A DNA stretch of 64,000 bases from Flavobacteriales bacterium UBA4466 (GTDB lineage Bacteria; Bacteroidota; Bacteroidia; Flavobacteriales_D; Crocinitomicaceae). The stretch is from contig CAJJBE010000002.1 in NCBI GenBank assembly GCA_905182335.1, positions 194,501 to 258,500 of the forward strand. Direction: 5' to 3'. Positions within the stretch are counted from its first letter, which is position 1. The number at the start of each line of letters is the position of its first letter. The notes beneath the pieces were generated by a model. That model was not told where the DNA came from, searched no databases, and was given only the letters and a program-made list of their open reading frames with translations. A program made the position numbers and the translations under genes. Of this stretch, positions 55,529 to 64,000 are shown piece by piece.

Positions 55529-56893
55529 ATGTCTAAAACAGTAAAGCTTAAAAAAGGCTTGAATATCAGATTAATAGGTGCAGCCAACAAGGTGAAAACT
55601 GAAGTTGCTATGCCCAAAATGGTATCTATAAAACCAAGTGACTTTCATGGTATGACGCCAAAAATGCTCGTTAAAGAAGGGCAGGAAGTGAAAGCAGGAA
55701 CAATTATTTTTCAAGATAAGTATAATGAGCCTATTAAATTTTCCTCTCCAGTTTCTGGTGAAATAGAGAAAATAGTAAGAGGTGAAAAACGTAGAATCTT
55801 AGAAGTATTGATTTCAACATCTCAAAATCAAGAATTTGAAATTTCTGAGATTAGATCAGTTGAATCAATGTCTAATGATGAGGTGAAAAGTACAATGCTT
55901 GCTTCAGGTTTATGGCCCTTTGTTAAACAACGGCCACTAGATATTGTTGCAAATCCTATAAATGAGCCGAAATCAATTTTTGTTTCAGCCTTTGATAGCT
56001 CACCTTTAGCTCCAGATTTTAATTATGTCCTTCAAGGAAAAAACAAAGAGTTTAATGCTGGAATGGAGGTTTTAAAGAAGTTGACTTCTGGTAAGGTTCA
56101 CTTAACGATTAATGGTAAGGCTACCGCTGAGTCAACCTTTACAGATGTAAAAGGGGTTGAGATAAACAAAATCGTAGGTAAGCATCCTGCTGGAAATGTG
56201 GGGACTCAAATTCACCATATTGATCCAGTGAATAAAGGAGAATTTGTTTGGACGGTTAACGCGCAAGATGTTTCTATTATTGGGCGCTATTTCTTAAATG
56301 GTAAATACAATGCTAAGCGTACTATCGCTTTAACAGGATCAGAAATTAAAAACCCTCATTACATCGATACAATTATTGGTGCAAATGTTGCTGATATTCT
56401 AGAAGGACAAATCACTTCAGATAACGTTCGTGTTATTAGCGGTAATGTTCTTACAGGTGATAAGATTTCGAAAGATGGCTATTTAGGATTCTATCATAAT
56501 CAAATCACTGTGATTCCGGAAGGCAATGAATATAAATTCTTTCTAACAACTGGATGGTTAGGGCTCGGATTTGATAAGTTTTCAAATTCTAGATTATTCC
56601 CAACGTTTATATTACCTAAAAGCAAAAAGTTTCGATTAGACACGAATACGAATGGTGAGGAAAGAGCTTTTGTTGTAACTGGAGAATTGGAACGAGTTTT
56701 CCCTTTCGATATTTTACCAATGCAATTGGCTAAGGCCGCTATTACTGATGATATTGATGGAATGGAAAATTTAGGTATTTACGAAGTAGCTCCAGAGGAT
56801 TTTGCATTGTGCGAATACGTTTGTACAACAAAAATAGATATCCAAGATAAAATTAGGCAAGGGCTAGACTTAATTGCTAGCGAATGCATGTAA
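55529..56893 (+). CDS. nqrA: Na+-translocating NADH:quinone reductase subunit A
   Basis: This is a cytoplasm-facing subunit of the NQR complex, which couples NADH oxidation to sodium export. The 454-residue protein starts with KTVKLKKGLNIRLIGAANK and has HGMTPKMLVKEGQEVKAGT, FSSPVSGEIEKIVRGEKR and GLWPFVKQRPLD, as expected for NqrA. It overlaps the next reading frame only slightly. It leads the six-gene nqrABCDEF operon, an indicator of a marine or sodium-dependent lifestyle. Confidence 0.97.
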   Translation: MSKTVKLKKGLNIRLIGAANKVKTEVAMPKMVSIKPSDFHGMTPKMLVKEGQEVKAGTIIFQDKYNEPIKFSSPVSGEIEKIVRGEKRRILEVLISTSQNQEFEISEIRSVESMSNDEVKSTMLASGLWPFVKQRPLDIVANPINEPKSIFVSAFDSSPLAPDFNYVLQGKNKEFNAGMEVLKKLTSGKVHLTINGKATAESTFTDVKGVEINKIVGKHPAGNVGTQIHHIDPVNKGEFVWTVNAQDVSIIGRYFLNGKYNAKRTIALTGSEIKNPHYIDTIIGANVADILEGQITSDNVRVISGNVLTGDKISKDGYLGFYHNQITVIPEGNEYKFFLTTGWLGLGFDKFSNSRLFPTFILPKSKKFRLDTNTNGEERAFVVTGELERVFPFDILPMQLAKAAITDDIDGMENLGIYEVAPEDFALCEYVCTTKIDIQDKIRQGLDLIASECM

Positions 56894-56909
56894 ACTTAAT
56901 ACTGAATCC

Positions 56910-58124
56910 GTGAAATTTTTAGAGAAATATTTACATAAAATGGAGCCCCACTTTATCAAAGGTGGTAAATACGAAAAGTGGAATCCATTATTTGAGACCA
57001 TGGCAACTTTTGCCTTTACTCCAAAGTTGGTTACAACAAAAGGGACACACATTCGTGATGGTGTTGATTTAAAAAGAACAATGATGACTGTTGTCTTGGC
57101 AATGGTTCCATGTTTGTTATTCGGTATATACAACACAGGACATTGGGCAGAGGTCGCTGAGGCTGGCAATAGAAATCTTGATTTCTGGGCTAATGGAGGG
57201 GCTAAATTCATGACAGGTTTATGGGTTGTCTTACCAATAATAGTAGTTTCATACGGTGTTGGACTTTCAATTGAATTTCTCTTTGGATTCCTGAGGGGGC
57301 ACTCTTTACATGAAGGATTCTTGGTTTCAGGAATGTTAATCCCATTGTGTATGCCTGCAGACGTTCCTCTATGGATGGTAGGTGTTGCAACAGCCTTTGC
57401 CGTAATTATTGGAAAAGAGATTTTTGGAGGAACAGGAATGAATATTTTGAATATTGCTTTAACGGCCAGAGCCTTCTTATTTTTTGCATACCCAACTTCA
57501 ATGTCTGGAGATAAAGTCTGGATGGCTGGTGATGAGGTGGATGGGTTTACTGGTTCAACGGCACTTGGAGACTTAGCCACATTCATGTCTGACAAGCCGA
57601 CTATCGCAGGCGAACAAGTTTTGGGTAATGGATTAGAAGCCTATGCAAACAGTTATTCCTTCTTGGATTCAGTTTTGGGTATTATTCCAGGTTCAATAGG
57701 TGAGACGTCATTAATTGCAATTTTAATTGGGGCTCTTATTTTGTTAGGTACAGGAGTTGGTTCCTTTAGAATTATGGCTTCATTTTTTATTGGTGGTTAT
57801 GTTATGGGATTAATCTTAAATGCATTTGGAGGAAATGAATTTTTGGATTTACCTGCTCATTTTCACTTAGCTATTGGAGGTTTTGCTTTTGGTGCGGTTT
57901 TTATGGCTACAGATCCAGTTACAGCATCTCAAACTGAAACTGGTAAAATTATATATGGATTCCTTGGTGGCTTTTTAGCCATCATGATAAGGGTGCTGAA
58001 TCCTGCATATCCTGAGGGAGTATTTCTTGCAATCTTATTTATGAATGTTATGGCTCCAATAATTGACCACTATGTTGTTCAGGGTAATATAAAACGAAGA
58101 TTAAAAAGAGTTAAAACGACATAA
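56910..58124 (+). CDS. nqrB: Na+-translocating NADH:quinone reductase subunit B
   Basis: This membrane subunit carries covalent FMN and riboflavin. From a GTG at 56910 it has 404 residues and begins VKFLEKYLHKMEPHFIKGG, the usual family start. An in-frame TTG at 56874 would overlap nqrA. Many membrane helices follow, with FGGTGMNILNIAL and the likely flavin-attachment motif GFTGSTALG, where the Thr takes the FMN. The spacing to nqrC is 2 bp. Confidence 0.95.
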   Translation: MKFLEKYLHKMEPHFIKGGKYEKWNPLFETMATFAFTPKLVTTKGTHIRDGVDLKRTMMTVVLAMVPCLLFGIYNTGHWAEVAEAGNRNLDFWANGGAKFMTGLWVVLPIIVVSYGVGLSIEFLFGFLRGHSLHEGFLVSGMLIPLCMPADVPLWMVGVATAFAVIIGKEIFGGTGMNILNIALTARAFLFFAYPTSMSGDKVWMAGDEVDGFTGSTALGDLATFMSDKPTIAGEQVLGNGLEAYANSYSFLDSVLGIIPGSIGETSLIAILIGALILLGTGVGSFRIMASFFIGGYVMGLILNAFGGNEFLDLPAHFHLAIGGFAFGAVFMATDPVTASQTETGKIIYGFLGGFLAIMIRVLNPAYPEGVFLAILFMNVMAPIIDHYVVQGNIKRRLKRVKTT

Positions 58125-58126
58125 TT

Positions 58127-58852
58127 ATGGCAATTAATAGAGATAGTAACAGATATACTTTCAGCTTCGCAATTGTTTTAGTTGTTGTTGTTGGATCAAT
58201 CTTAGCTTTATTGGCTATGGGGCTGAAGCCAAGACAGGATAGAAATACTGAGGTTAAGAAAAAATTAGATATTCTTTCTGCAATGATGGATATCGATGCG
58301 CTTAATATTAATCGATCGAATGGAGAAGCTGAATTTGACAAATATGTAAATTTAGATAAAGCAGTAGTTCTTGATGCTAATGGTAACATCAAAGAAGCTG
58401 TAGTAGCCTTTAATATAGATATCAAGAAAGAATACAAGGATAAGACCTTGAATTCAAAAGATAGAAATTTCCCGTTATTTGTAGGAGCGAAAGATGGTGA
58501 AACAATGTATGTTATACCTGTTGTTGGAAATGGTCTCTGGGGACCAATATGGGGTAATATCAGTGTTGGTGAAGATTTAAAAACAATCAAGGGTGCTTCT
58601 TTTGGACACAAAGGAGAAACACCAGGTTTAGGGGCTGAGATTTCGCAATCATTTTTTATCAATAGATGGATTGGAGAAGGAATTTCAGATCAAAATGGTA
58701 TAGCTATTAAATTTGAAGTGGTAAAAAACGGATCTGGTAAAGAAACAACGAAAGTTGACGGAATTACAGGAGGAACGATTACTTCCGTTGGAGTTCAAGA
58801 AATGGTAAATAGATGTATGAAACCATACGTTGAATACTTTAAAACTTTATAA
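58127..58852 (+). CDS. nqrC: Na+-translocating NADH:quinone reductase subunit C
   Basis: This 241-residue subunit has one N-terminal membrane helix (FAIVLVVVVGSILALLAMG) and a periplasmic FMN-binding domain. The covalent FMN site is in DGITGGTITSVGVQ. Upstream are NGLWGPIWGNISVG and GHKGETPGLGAEI, typical of NqrC. Confidence 0.96.
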   Translation: MAINRDSNRYTFSFAIVLVVVVGSILALLAMGLKPRQDRNTEVKKKLDILSAMMDIDALNINRSNGEAEFDKYVNLDKAVVLDANGNIKEAVVAFNIDIKKEYKDKTLNSKDRNFPLFVGAKDGETMYVIPVVGNGLWGPIWGNISVGEDLKTIKGASFGHKGETPGLGAEISQSFFINRWIGEGISDQNGIAIKFEVVKNGSGKETTKVDGITGGTITSVGVQEMVNRCMKPYVEYFKTL

Positions 58853-58863
58853 TCAGAAGTGAT

Positions 58864-59544
58864 ATGAGTGAAACTGTAAAAACAAAAGCACCTAGAAACC
58901 CATTATTCTCTAAGAAGAATAAGAAGTTGATAACGGATCCTTTAACAGATAACAACCCAGTGACTATACAAGTATTAGGTATTTGTTCGGCATTAGCAAT
59001 TACGGTTCAGGTTGAGCAAGGTGTTGTAATGGGGGGGGCGGTACTTTTCGTCTTGGTCTTAGGAAACTTGATCATTTCATTATTGAGAAACTTGATTCCA
59101 TCGAGAATTCGTATAATCGTTCAGTTGGTAGTCGTGGCCGCTTTGGTAATTATTGTAAATGAGGTGTTGAAAGCATTTCTACCAGATGTTTCTGAAAAAC
59201 TTTCAGTGTTCGTAGGGTTAATTATAACTAACTGCATTATTATGGGACGTTTTGAAGCATTCGCAATGGCAAACAAACCTTGGCCTTCAGTTATGGATGC
59301 TATTGGTAATGGTTTGGGATACGCTGGCCTATTGATTTTAGTGGCTGTATTTAGAGAGTTATTTGGTTCTGGTACTTTGTACGGTTTTCCAATTTTTGGA
59401 GATTACATTGAAGGAAATGGATTGTACTCTTTAGGATATGTCAACAATAATATGATGATTTTGCCTCCAATGGCTCTTATCATTGTTGGAGTTATCATTT
59501 GGGTACAACGTTCTCGTAACAAAGCATTAATAGAAGAATACTAA
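58864..59544 (+). CDS. nqrD: Na+-translocating NADH:quinone reductase subunit D
   Basis: This 226-residue integral membrane subunit has six helices and GICSALAITVQVEQGVVMG. Half of the conserved cysteine pair that coordinates an iron centre with NqrE lies in ITNCIIMGRFEAFAM. It follows nqrC by 11 bp. Confidence 0.97.
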   Translation: MSETVKTKAPRNPLFSKKNKKLITDPLTDNNPVTIQVLGICSALAITVQVEQGVVMGGAVLFVLVLGNLIISLLRNLIPSRIRIIVQLVVVAALVIIVNEVLKAFLPDVSEKLSVFVGLIITNCIIMGRFEAFAMANKPWPSVMDAIGNGLGYAGLLILVAVFRELFGSGTLYGFPIFGDYIEGNGLYSLGYVNNNMMILPPMALIIVGVIIWVQRSRNKALIEEY

Positions 59545-59564
59545 ACCGTTCAAATAAATAGATT

Positions 59565-60257
59565 ATGGAAAGTACATTAGATATTTTTATAAAAGCCATC
59601 TTCTCTGAGAATATGATTTTTGCATACTTCTTAGGTATGTGTTCATATTTAGCGGTATCAAAAACTGTTAAGACAGCAGTTGGACTTGGAGCAGCAGTAA
59701 TTTTCGTGTTGGTCGTTACAGTGCCAGTGAATTACTTGTTAGAAAACTACTTATTGAAAGAAGGAGCACTTGAATGGTTAAATCCTGATTGGGGAGTTAA
59801 TGGTGCCAGCACAATTGACTTAAGTTTTCTTTCATTCATTATGTTTATTGCGGTTGTTGCATCTATTGTACAGTTAGTGGAAATGTTAGTTGAGAAATTT
59901 GCACCAGCGCTTTACGGAGCTCTTGGTATCTTCTTACCTCTTATTGCTGTTAACTGTTCAATCTTAGGGGGGGCATTGTTTATGCAAGATCGTCAATATT
60001 CAACTATTTTAGATGCTACGGCATTCTCTCTTGGCTCTGGTATTGGTTGGTTCATTGCTATTGTAGCAATTGCAGCAATTCGTGAGAAAATACGCTATTC
60101 AAATGTTCCTGCACCTTTAAGAGGATTGGGAATTACATTTATCATTACTGGATTAATGGGAATCGCATTCATGAGCTTTTCAGGTATTAAGTATGGTAAA
60201 GATGAGGTGAAAGCGAAAACTGTTCAGTCAGATGACACAAATAATATAAATCCTTAA
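59565..60257 (+). CDS. nqrE: Na+-translocating NADH:quinone reductase subunit E
   Basis: This 230-residue membrane subunit is homologous to NqrD and has the opposite topology. The conserved FLGMCSYLAVSKTVKTA and LIAVNCSILGGALFM carry the two cysteines. The C-terminus extends with a hydrophilic tail ending NNINP. Confidence 0.97.
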   Translation: MESTLDIFIKAIFSENMIFAYFLGMCSYLAVSKTVKTAVGLGAAVIFVLVVTVPVNYLLENYLLKEGALEWLNPDWGVNGASTIDLSFLSFIMFIAVVASIVQLVEMLVEKFAPALYGALGIFLPLIAVNCSILGGALFMQDRQYSTILDATAFSLGSGIGWFIAIVAIAAIREKIRYSNVPAPLRGLGITFIITGLMGIAFMSFSGIKYGKDEVKAKTVQSDDTNNINP

Positions 60258-60267
60258 TTAGAAGAAA

Positions 60268-61572
60268 ATGGAATTATCATTAGGTTTAACGTTAACGTTA
60301 GCAGTCTTTCTAATTGTCGTATTGATATTGGTATCAATGCTACTATTTGTTAAGGCAAAACTATCTCCATCTGGTAAGATTACAATCGATATCAATGATG
60401 GTGAAAAAATAATTGAAGTAGATGGAGGTGACACTTTATTAAGTACACTTAGTAATAATGGAATATTCTTACCATCAGCTTGTGGTGGAGGTGGAACATG
60501 TGTTCAATGTACATGCCACGTTTTAGAAGGCGGTGGGAACATACTTCCAACTGAAGAGCCTCACTTTTCAAGAAAAGAAATTGCAGCTCATAAAAGATTG
60601 GGTTGTCAAGTGAAAGTAAAAGAAAACATGAAAATTCATGTTGAAGATGAAGTTTTAGGTATTAAAGAGTGGGAAGCTACTGTTGTATCTAATTTCAACG
60701 TTGCAACTTTTATTAAAGAGTTTATTGTTGAGATTCCGGAGGATATGGCTTATAAAGCTGGTGGCTATATCCAGATTAAGATACCTAAGTGTACAGTGAA
60801 TTATTCAGAAATGGATGTTTCAGCGCATCCTCAGGACCACCCAGGTGAGCCAGATAAATTTAAAGCAGATTGGGACAAGTTTGGTCTATGGCCTCTTGTC
60901 ATGAAAAATGACGAAGAAGTTGTAAGAGCTTACTCAATGGCTTCTTATCCTGCAGAAGGAAGAAGAATAATGTTGAATGTACGTATTGCTACCCCACCAT
61001 GGGATAGAAATCGTAATGCTTGGATGAATGTGAATCCTGGGATTGCTTCATCTTTTATTTTTAACTTAAAGGAGGGGGATAACACAACGATTTCTGGACC
61101 TTATGGAGAATTCTTCATTAATACATCAGACGCAGAGATGTTATATATTGGCGGTGGTGCCGGAATGGCCCCAATGCGATCCCATTTATATGAATTATTT
61201 AGAACATTGAAAACGGGTCGTACAGTATCATATTGGTACGGTGGTCGGTCAAAAGCTGAGTTATTCTATATTCATTATTTTAGAGATTTAGAGAAAGATT
61301 TTCCAAACTTTAAGTTTTACTTAGTATTATCTGATGCTTTACCTGAAGATAATTGGGCTGTTAAGGAAAATACTGAAGATCCAAGGGGAGATGGCTTTAA
61401 AGGGTTTGTTCACCAAGTAGTAATGGATGAGTATTTATCTAAACATGAATCACCAGAAGATATAGAATTCTATTTCTGTGGTCCTCCATTAATGAATCAA
61501 GCTGTTATTAAAATGTGTGATGAGTGGGGTGTTCCTGATGAAAATGTGAGATTTGATGATTTTGGAGGTTAA
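60268..61572 (+). CDS. nqrF: Na+-translocating NADH:quinone reductase subunit F
   Basis: This is the NADH-oxidising entry subunit, 434 residues. It has an N-terminal membrane helix, a [2Fe-2S] domain (LPSACGGGGTCVQCTCHVL and RLGCQVKV), an FAD site (VVRAYSMASYPAEGR), and an NADH site (MLYIGGGAGMAPMRSHL) ending FDDFGG. All four cluster cysteines are present. A terminator follows. Confidence 0.98.
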   Translation: MELSLGLTLTLAVFLIVVLILVSMLLFVKAKLSPSGKITIDINDGEKIIEVDGGDTLLSTLSNNGIFLPSACGGGGTCVQCTCHVLEGGGNILPTEEPHFSRKEIAAHKRLGCQVKVKENMKIHVEDEVLGIKEWEATVVSNFNVATFIKEFIVEIPEDMAYKAGGYIQIKIPKCTVNYSEMDVSAHPQDHPGEPDKFKADWDKFGLWPLVMKNDEEVVRAYSMASYPAEGRRIMLNVRIATPPWDRNRNAWMNVNPGIASSFIFNLKEGDNTTISGPYGEFFINTSDAEMLYIGGGAGMAPMRSHLYELFRTLKTGRTVSYWYGGRSKAELFYIHYFRDLEKDFPNFKFYLVLSDALPEDNWAVKENTEDPRGDGFKGFVHQVVMDEYLSKHESPEDIEFYFCGPPLMNQAVIKMCDEWGVPDENVRFDDFGG

Positions 61573-61593
61573 GCTTCAATCATTTAGAATAGT

Positions 61594-61625
61594 AAATCCT
61601 GCTACAAATAGCAGGATTTTTTTTT
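61594..61625 (+). terminator. Rho-independent terminator of the nqr operon
   Basis: A perfect 10-bp stem (AAATCCTGCT / AGCAGGATTT) with a 6-base loop runs into nine T, 21 bases after the nqrF stop. Confidence 0.92.
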
Positions 61626-61647
61626 GAAATAATTCTCACTTTAAAAA

Positions 61648-63219
61648 ATGGCATATCTTTTGTATAATTTAATTGGATTTAAAGCTCATTTTTTGAAAAC
61701 AAACTACTTACTTGCCTTATCATTAATTATTGGATTATCGTCCTTCGCTCAGCGTAGTTCTGAAGAATCTAATTCATTAGCATCAATAACACAAGAGTTA
61801 AGTAAATGGGACAATGTCCGGGGACCATGGTTGGCCAAAAGTATTGAAGCATTATCCAACAATGAAAGAATTCCTGAGCGAACATTTCCAGAAAATTTTA
61901 CGCCACATCAAATGATGAGAATGGTTCCTGCTGATTCAAGAAGTCGACTTTTGGACATATATCGTAAGAATAAGTCTAGTGACCGTGTGCTAATTCAATT
62001 ACATAATATTGTAAATTCGGTTGGTTGTGAAACCGTACGAGGAAGATCATACGGGGATCCACATTTAGTTTCTTATGATGGTGCACGTTATTCATTTCAA
62101 ACGGTGGGTGAATTCGTTTTAACTAAATCAGATGATAGTCAGATGGAAGTTCAAACGCGTCAAAAACCACAAAAACAAGACTTCTCTTTAAATACAGCAG
62201 TCGCTATGAACGTTTCAGGTGATCGTGTTTGTATCTATGCAAGTGATTATCCAGATAGTGATTATTCAACTCCTGTTCGTGTGAATGGACAAGCTTTAAG
62301 AATGACAAGAAGAACTTATTTCTTAAAAAATGGAGGTACAATACGTAAAGACAATAATAAATATACAGTCCATTGGCCAACAGGAGAGTCAGTAAATACT
62401 GAAGTGAGACGAAGTGGAAATATGGATTTCTTAAACGTTGGGGTTTCTATTATACCTTGCTCAAGACTTGGATATTATGGATTAATGGGGAATGCTAATG
62501 GTTCTGAATTTGACGATTATACTAGTTTTGATGTTACTCACAGAATTCCAAATAATCCTTTTGGAGATCAAGGTTATGTAAGCAAAGAAAGACAAGCTTC
62601 TTTAGCACGACAATTTGCTGAAGAATATCGTATTACACAGTTCAATTCTTTATTTGATTACCGACCTGGCACATCTACTGAAACTTACACCGACCCTAGT
62701 TTTCCTCGTGTTTTTCATGATATGAATGATTTGAATCAACGAACAATTAGCCGTTCGAGAAAAAACTGTGAACAGCAAGGTATTTCTAGCAGAGATATGC
62801 AAGGGTGTATTTATGACAATGCTTATTTAAGTATTGAACCAACAAGTGAACCATTATTTATAGAGCCTACAGACGATGTTGAACTTCGACCGGTAGGGAA
62901 ACCAATGGTAAATGATAACCAAGGAACAAGACCTTTTATCGCAAAGCCAGTTCTTGATAGAAAGGACGCTGAATTAAAAAAAGAGTCCTCAAATAAACCT
63001 CAGCCAGAAACGATAAAGCCAATAGAAAATAATAAGCTATATTATCCGATAAATGGACGTGAGGAAGTAAAAGAAGTACCTGTTGTTAAACCCGTTTCAA
63101 GACCTCCGGCACCAAAGCCAAGGCCGGTTATCTTAAAGCCATCACCACGACCAGTTGTACCATCACCAAGGCCAAAACCTGTACCAAAACAATCCAAGCT
63201 GACTAAAGGGAGGGGATAG
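61648..63219 (+). CDS. Secreted protein with von Willebrand factor D-like domain and proline-rich tail
   Basis: This 523-residue protein has a hydrophobic export signal (YLLALSLIIGLSSFAQ) at residues 19-34, behind a 15-residue leader. A TTG at 61693 would give a more usual signal peptide. Residues about 130-300 form a VWD-like domain (RGRSYGDPHLVSYDGARYSF, QTVGEFVLTKSDDSQMEVQT and GYYGLMGNANGSEFDDYTS). The last 110 residues are low-complexity Pro/Lys/Arg (RPPAPKPRPVILKPSPRPVV). VWD domains are mainly animal adhesive modules and are uncommon in bacteria. An adhesive or matrix role is possible, and the function is unknown. Confidence 0.82.
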   Translation: MAYLLYNLIGFKAHFLKTNYLLALSLIIGLSSFAQRSSEESNSLASITQELSKWDNVRGPWLAKSIEALSNNERIPERTFPENFTPHQMMRMVPADSRSRLLDIYRKNKSSDRVLIQLHNIVNSVGCETVRGRSYGDPHLVSYDGARYSFQTVGEFVLTKSDDSQMEVQTRQKPQKQDFSLNTAVAMNVSGDRVCIYASDYPDSDYSTPVRVNGQALRMTRRTYFLKNGGTIRKDNNKYTVHWPTGESVNTEVRRSGNMDFLNVGVSIIPCSRLGYYGLMGNANGSEFDDYTSFDVTHRIPNNPFGDQGYVSKERQASLARQFAEEYRITQFNSLFDYRPGTSTETYTDPSFPRVFHDMNDLNQRTISRSRKNCEQQGISSRDMQGCIYDNAYLSIEPTSEPLFIEPTDDVELRPVGKPMVNDNQGTRPFIAKPVLDRKDAELKKESSNKPQPETIKPIENNKLYYPINGREEVKEVPVVKPVSRPPAPKPRPVILKPSPRPVVPSPRPKPVPKQSKLTKGRG

Positions 63220-63245
63220 TTGAAAAAACTGTTGATACTTACTTT

Positions 63246-63264
63246 TTCTCCTTTAAAAGGAGAA
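63246..63264 (+). terminator. Hairpin downstream of the VWD gene
   Basis: A near-palindrome (TTCTCCTTT, one A, AAAGGAGAA) lies 26 bases after the stop. It has no T run after it, so it may end transcription only weakly or stabilise the 3' end. Confidence 0.45.
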
Positions 63265-63265
63265 C

Positions 63266-63295
63266 CTCTTATTCTTTAATTTTGAAGAATAAGAG
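63266..63295 (+). promoter_or_regulatory. 11-bp hairpin just before the GNAT gene
   Basis: CTCTTATTCTT and AAGAATAAGAG form a perfect stem with an 8-base loop, ending 6 bases before the ATG at 63302. It could sequester the translation start or act as the terminator of the preceding gene. Confidence 0.5.
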
Positions 63296-63301
63296 ATTGT
63301 T

Positions 63302-63805
63302 ATGATAGAGATAAATCAACTTAGTGCAGAAGATGTTTTTATAGTGAACCATTTAGCCAAAGAAATTTGGCCAGATACGTTTAAAGATATTTTAACTCCT
63401 GATCAAATAACATATATGCTTGATTGGATGTATGATATTAATACATTACAGGAACAAGTTCAAACAGGCCATTTATACTATTTAATTAAGTCTGAAGGGA
63501 GGGCGCTTGGATTTATGGGGTTAGAGCCAAATTATCCAGATTCAGGTTTTCTTAGAATACATAAAATCTATGTTCACCAAGAAGCTCAGGGCAAAGGATT
63601 GGGTAGAGCATTACTTAATCATGCTATTGATATATCTTTTGATTTTGATTTGACTTCGATACATCTTAATGTAAATCGATTTAATAAAGCCGTTGATTTT
63701 TATAAGAATGTCGGATTTAATGTAATTGGTGAGGAGGATATCGATATCGGAAAAGGATATTTGATGGAAGATTTCATCATGGAACTTCAGTTGAAAAAAG
63801 CTTAA
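63302..63805 (+). CDS. GNAT-family N-acetyltransferase
   Basis: This 167-residue acetyl-CoA-dependent acetyltransferase has the CoA-binding motif IHKIYVHQEAQGKGLGRALL, followed by IHLNVNRFNKAVDFYKNVGF, the typical C-terminal strand-helix. The start is preceded by a stable hairpin. The end overlaps the convergent glycosyltransferase by 4 bp. The acceptor is unknown. Confidence 0.92.
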   Translation: MIEINQLSAEDVFIVNHLAKEIWPDTFKDILTPDQITYMLDWMYDINTLQEQVQTGHLYYLIKSEGRALGFMGLEPNYPDSGFLRIHKIYVHQEAQGKGLGRALLNHAIDISFDFDLTSIHLNVNRFNKAVDFYKNVGFNVIGEEDIDIGKGYLMEDFIMELQLKKA

Positions 63806-64000
63806 TTTATTTCAATCTCTTCCGCGCATTTAAAATGTCCTTTCGGACAAGTTCTATACCCATGCAGCCCACAAGGCCTGCAGTCTAAATTGTTTACTTC
63901 TAATACTTTAGAGTCTTCAGATAATGGTCCAAATCCAAATGAAGGGGTTGTAGAACAGAAAAATGCAGTTACTGATGCATTAACTGAAGATGCCAAATGA
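63802..64000 (-). CDS. Family 9 glycosyltransferase (heptosyltransferase-like), C-terminal end only
   Basis: The frame is open to the right edge, so the start lies outside the window. The visible 65 residues match the GT9 C-terminus: HLASSVNASVTAFFCSTTPS, FGFGPLSEDS, and the Cys-rich CRPCGLHGYRTCPKGHFKC. This family adds sugars (often heptose) to the lipopolysaccharide core. Confidence 0.87.
   Translation of the reverse strand, partial: HLASSVNASVTAFFCSTTPSFGFGPLSEDSKVLEVNNLDCRPCGLHGYRTCPKGHFKCAEEIEIN

Noticed and set aside
56870..57595. 241-codon minus-strand frame inside nqrB
   Set aside because: It is antisense to a conserved membrane subunit, and its Pro/Ser/Thr-rich composition is a reverse-reading artefact.
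58111..58662. 183-codon minus-strand frame inside nqrC
   Set aside because: It is antisense to nqrC and has no supporting motif.

Overview
The window is about 64 kb of AT-rich DNA. It most likely comes from a marine member of the Bacteroidota, order Flavobacteriales. The signs are type IX secretion (T9SS) families (PorV-like, PorP/SprF-like, PorE-like, and a C-terminal sorting-type tail), a SusC-style TonB receptor, DUF4783, a complete Na+-pumping NQR operon, and promoters of the Bacteroidota form TTG-N17-20-TAnnTTTG upstream of several genes. No rRNA, tRNA, CRISPR array or transposase was found.

Region 1 (1-22.5 kb) is almost entirely on the minus strand. Read in the direction of transcription, it starts with a PGI/PMI-type isomerase and a PAPS module: cysD, cysN, a DUF2061-APS kinase fusion, cysC and cysQ. 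A short scar follows that looks like the 3' end of rfbB. Then come rfbA, rfbC, rfbD, a flippase, a sulfotransferase, a polymerase-like membrane protein, a second sulfotransferase and two glycosyltransferases. After an intergenic gap with an (AT)13 tract come a WecA-like phosphosugar transferase, a Wza-like lipoprotein and a Wzc-like tyrosine kinase. Two tiny genes, rdgB and a monomeric isocitrate dehydrogenase (cut by the window edge) close the region. The genes fit together as a locus for a sulfated surface or secreted polysaccharide: activated sulfate is made (CysDNC), transferred (two sulfotransferases), and the PAP by-product is removed (CysQ). No sulfite-forming or sulfite-reducing genes are present in the window.

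Region 2 (22.6-43.6 kb) has an OmpA protein with tandem calcium-binding-type repeats, rlmH, a DUF4783 gene, nadC and a phosphopantetheinyl transferase. A three-gene surface operon follows (TonB receptor, 1407-residue secreted protein, PorV-like protein). Next are greA, a HIT protein, an SGNH/PKD protein and a membrane acyltransferase. The region ends with an operon of an ECF sigma factor, a small membrane protein, a PorP-like protein and a PorE-like protein.

Region 3 (44.1-51.4 kb) is a phenylacetyl-CoA epoxidase locus. paaABCD is on the plus strand. Two tandem paaE-like reductases and an SDR gene diverge from it. A 1-pyrroline-5-carboxylate dehydrogenase gene follows.

Region 4 (51.6-54.9 kb) looks like an acquired module. 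It is bounded by 31-bp imperfect direct repeats, has a 13-bp inverted repeat just inside, and ends in a nested stem-loop. It carries an unusual ECF sigma factor, an alpha/beta hydrolase and an SDR.

Region 5 (54.9-64 kb) has apaG, nqrABCDEF, a secreted von Willebrand factor D-domain protein, a GNAT acetyltransferase, and the C-terminal end of a family 9 glycosyltransferase that runs off the right edge.
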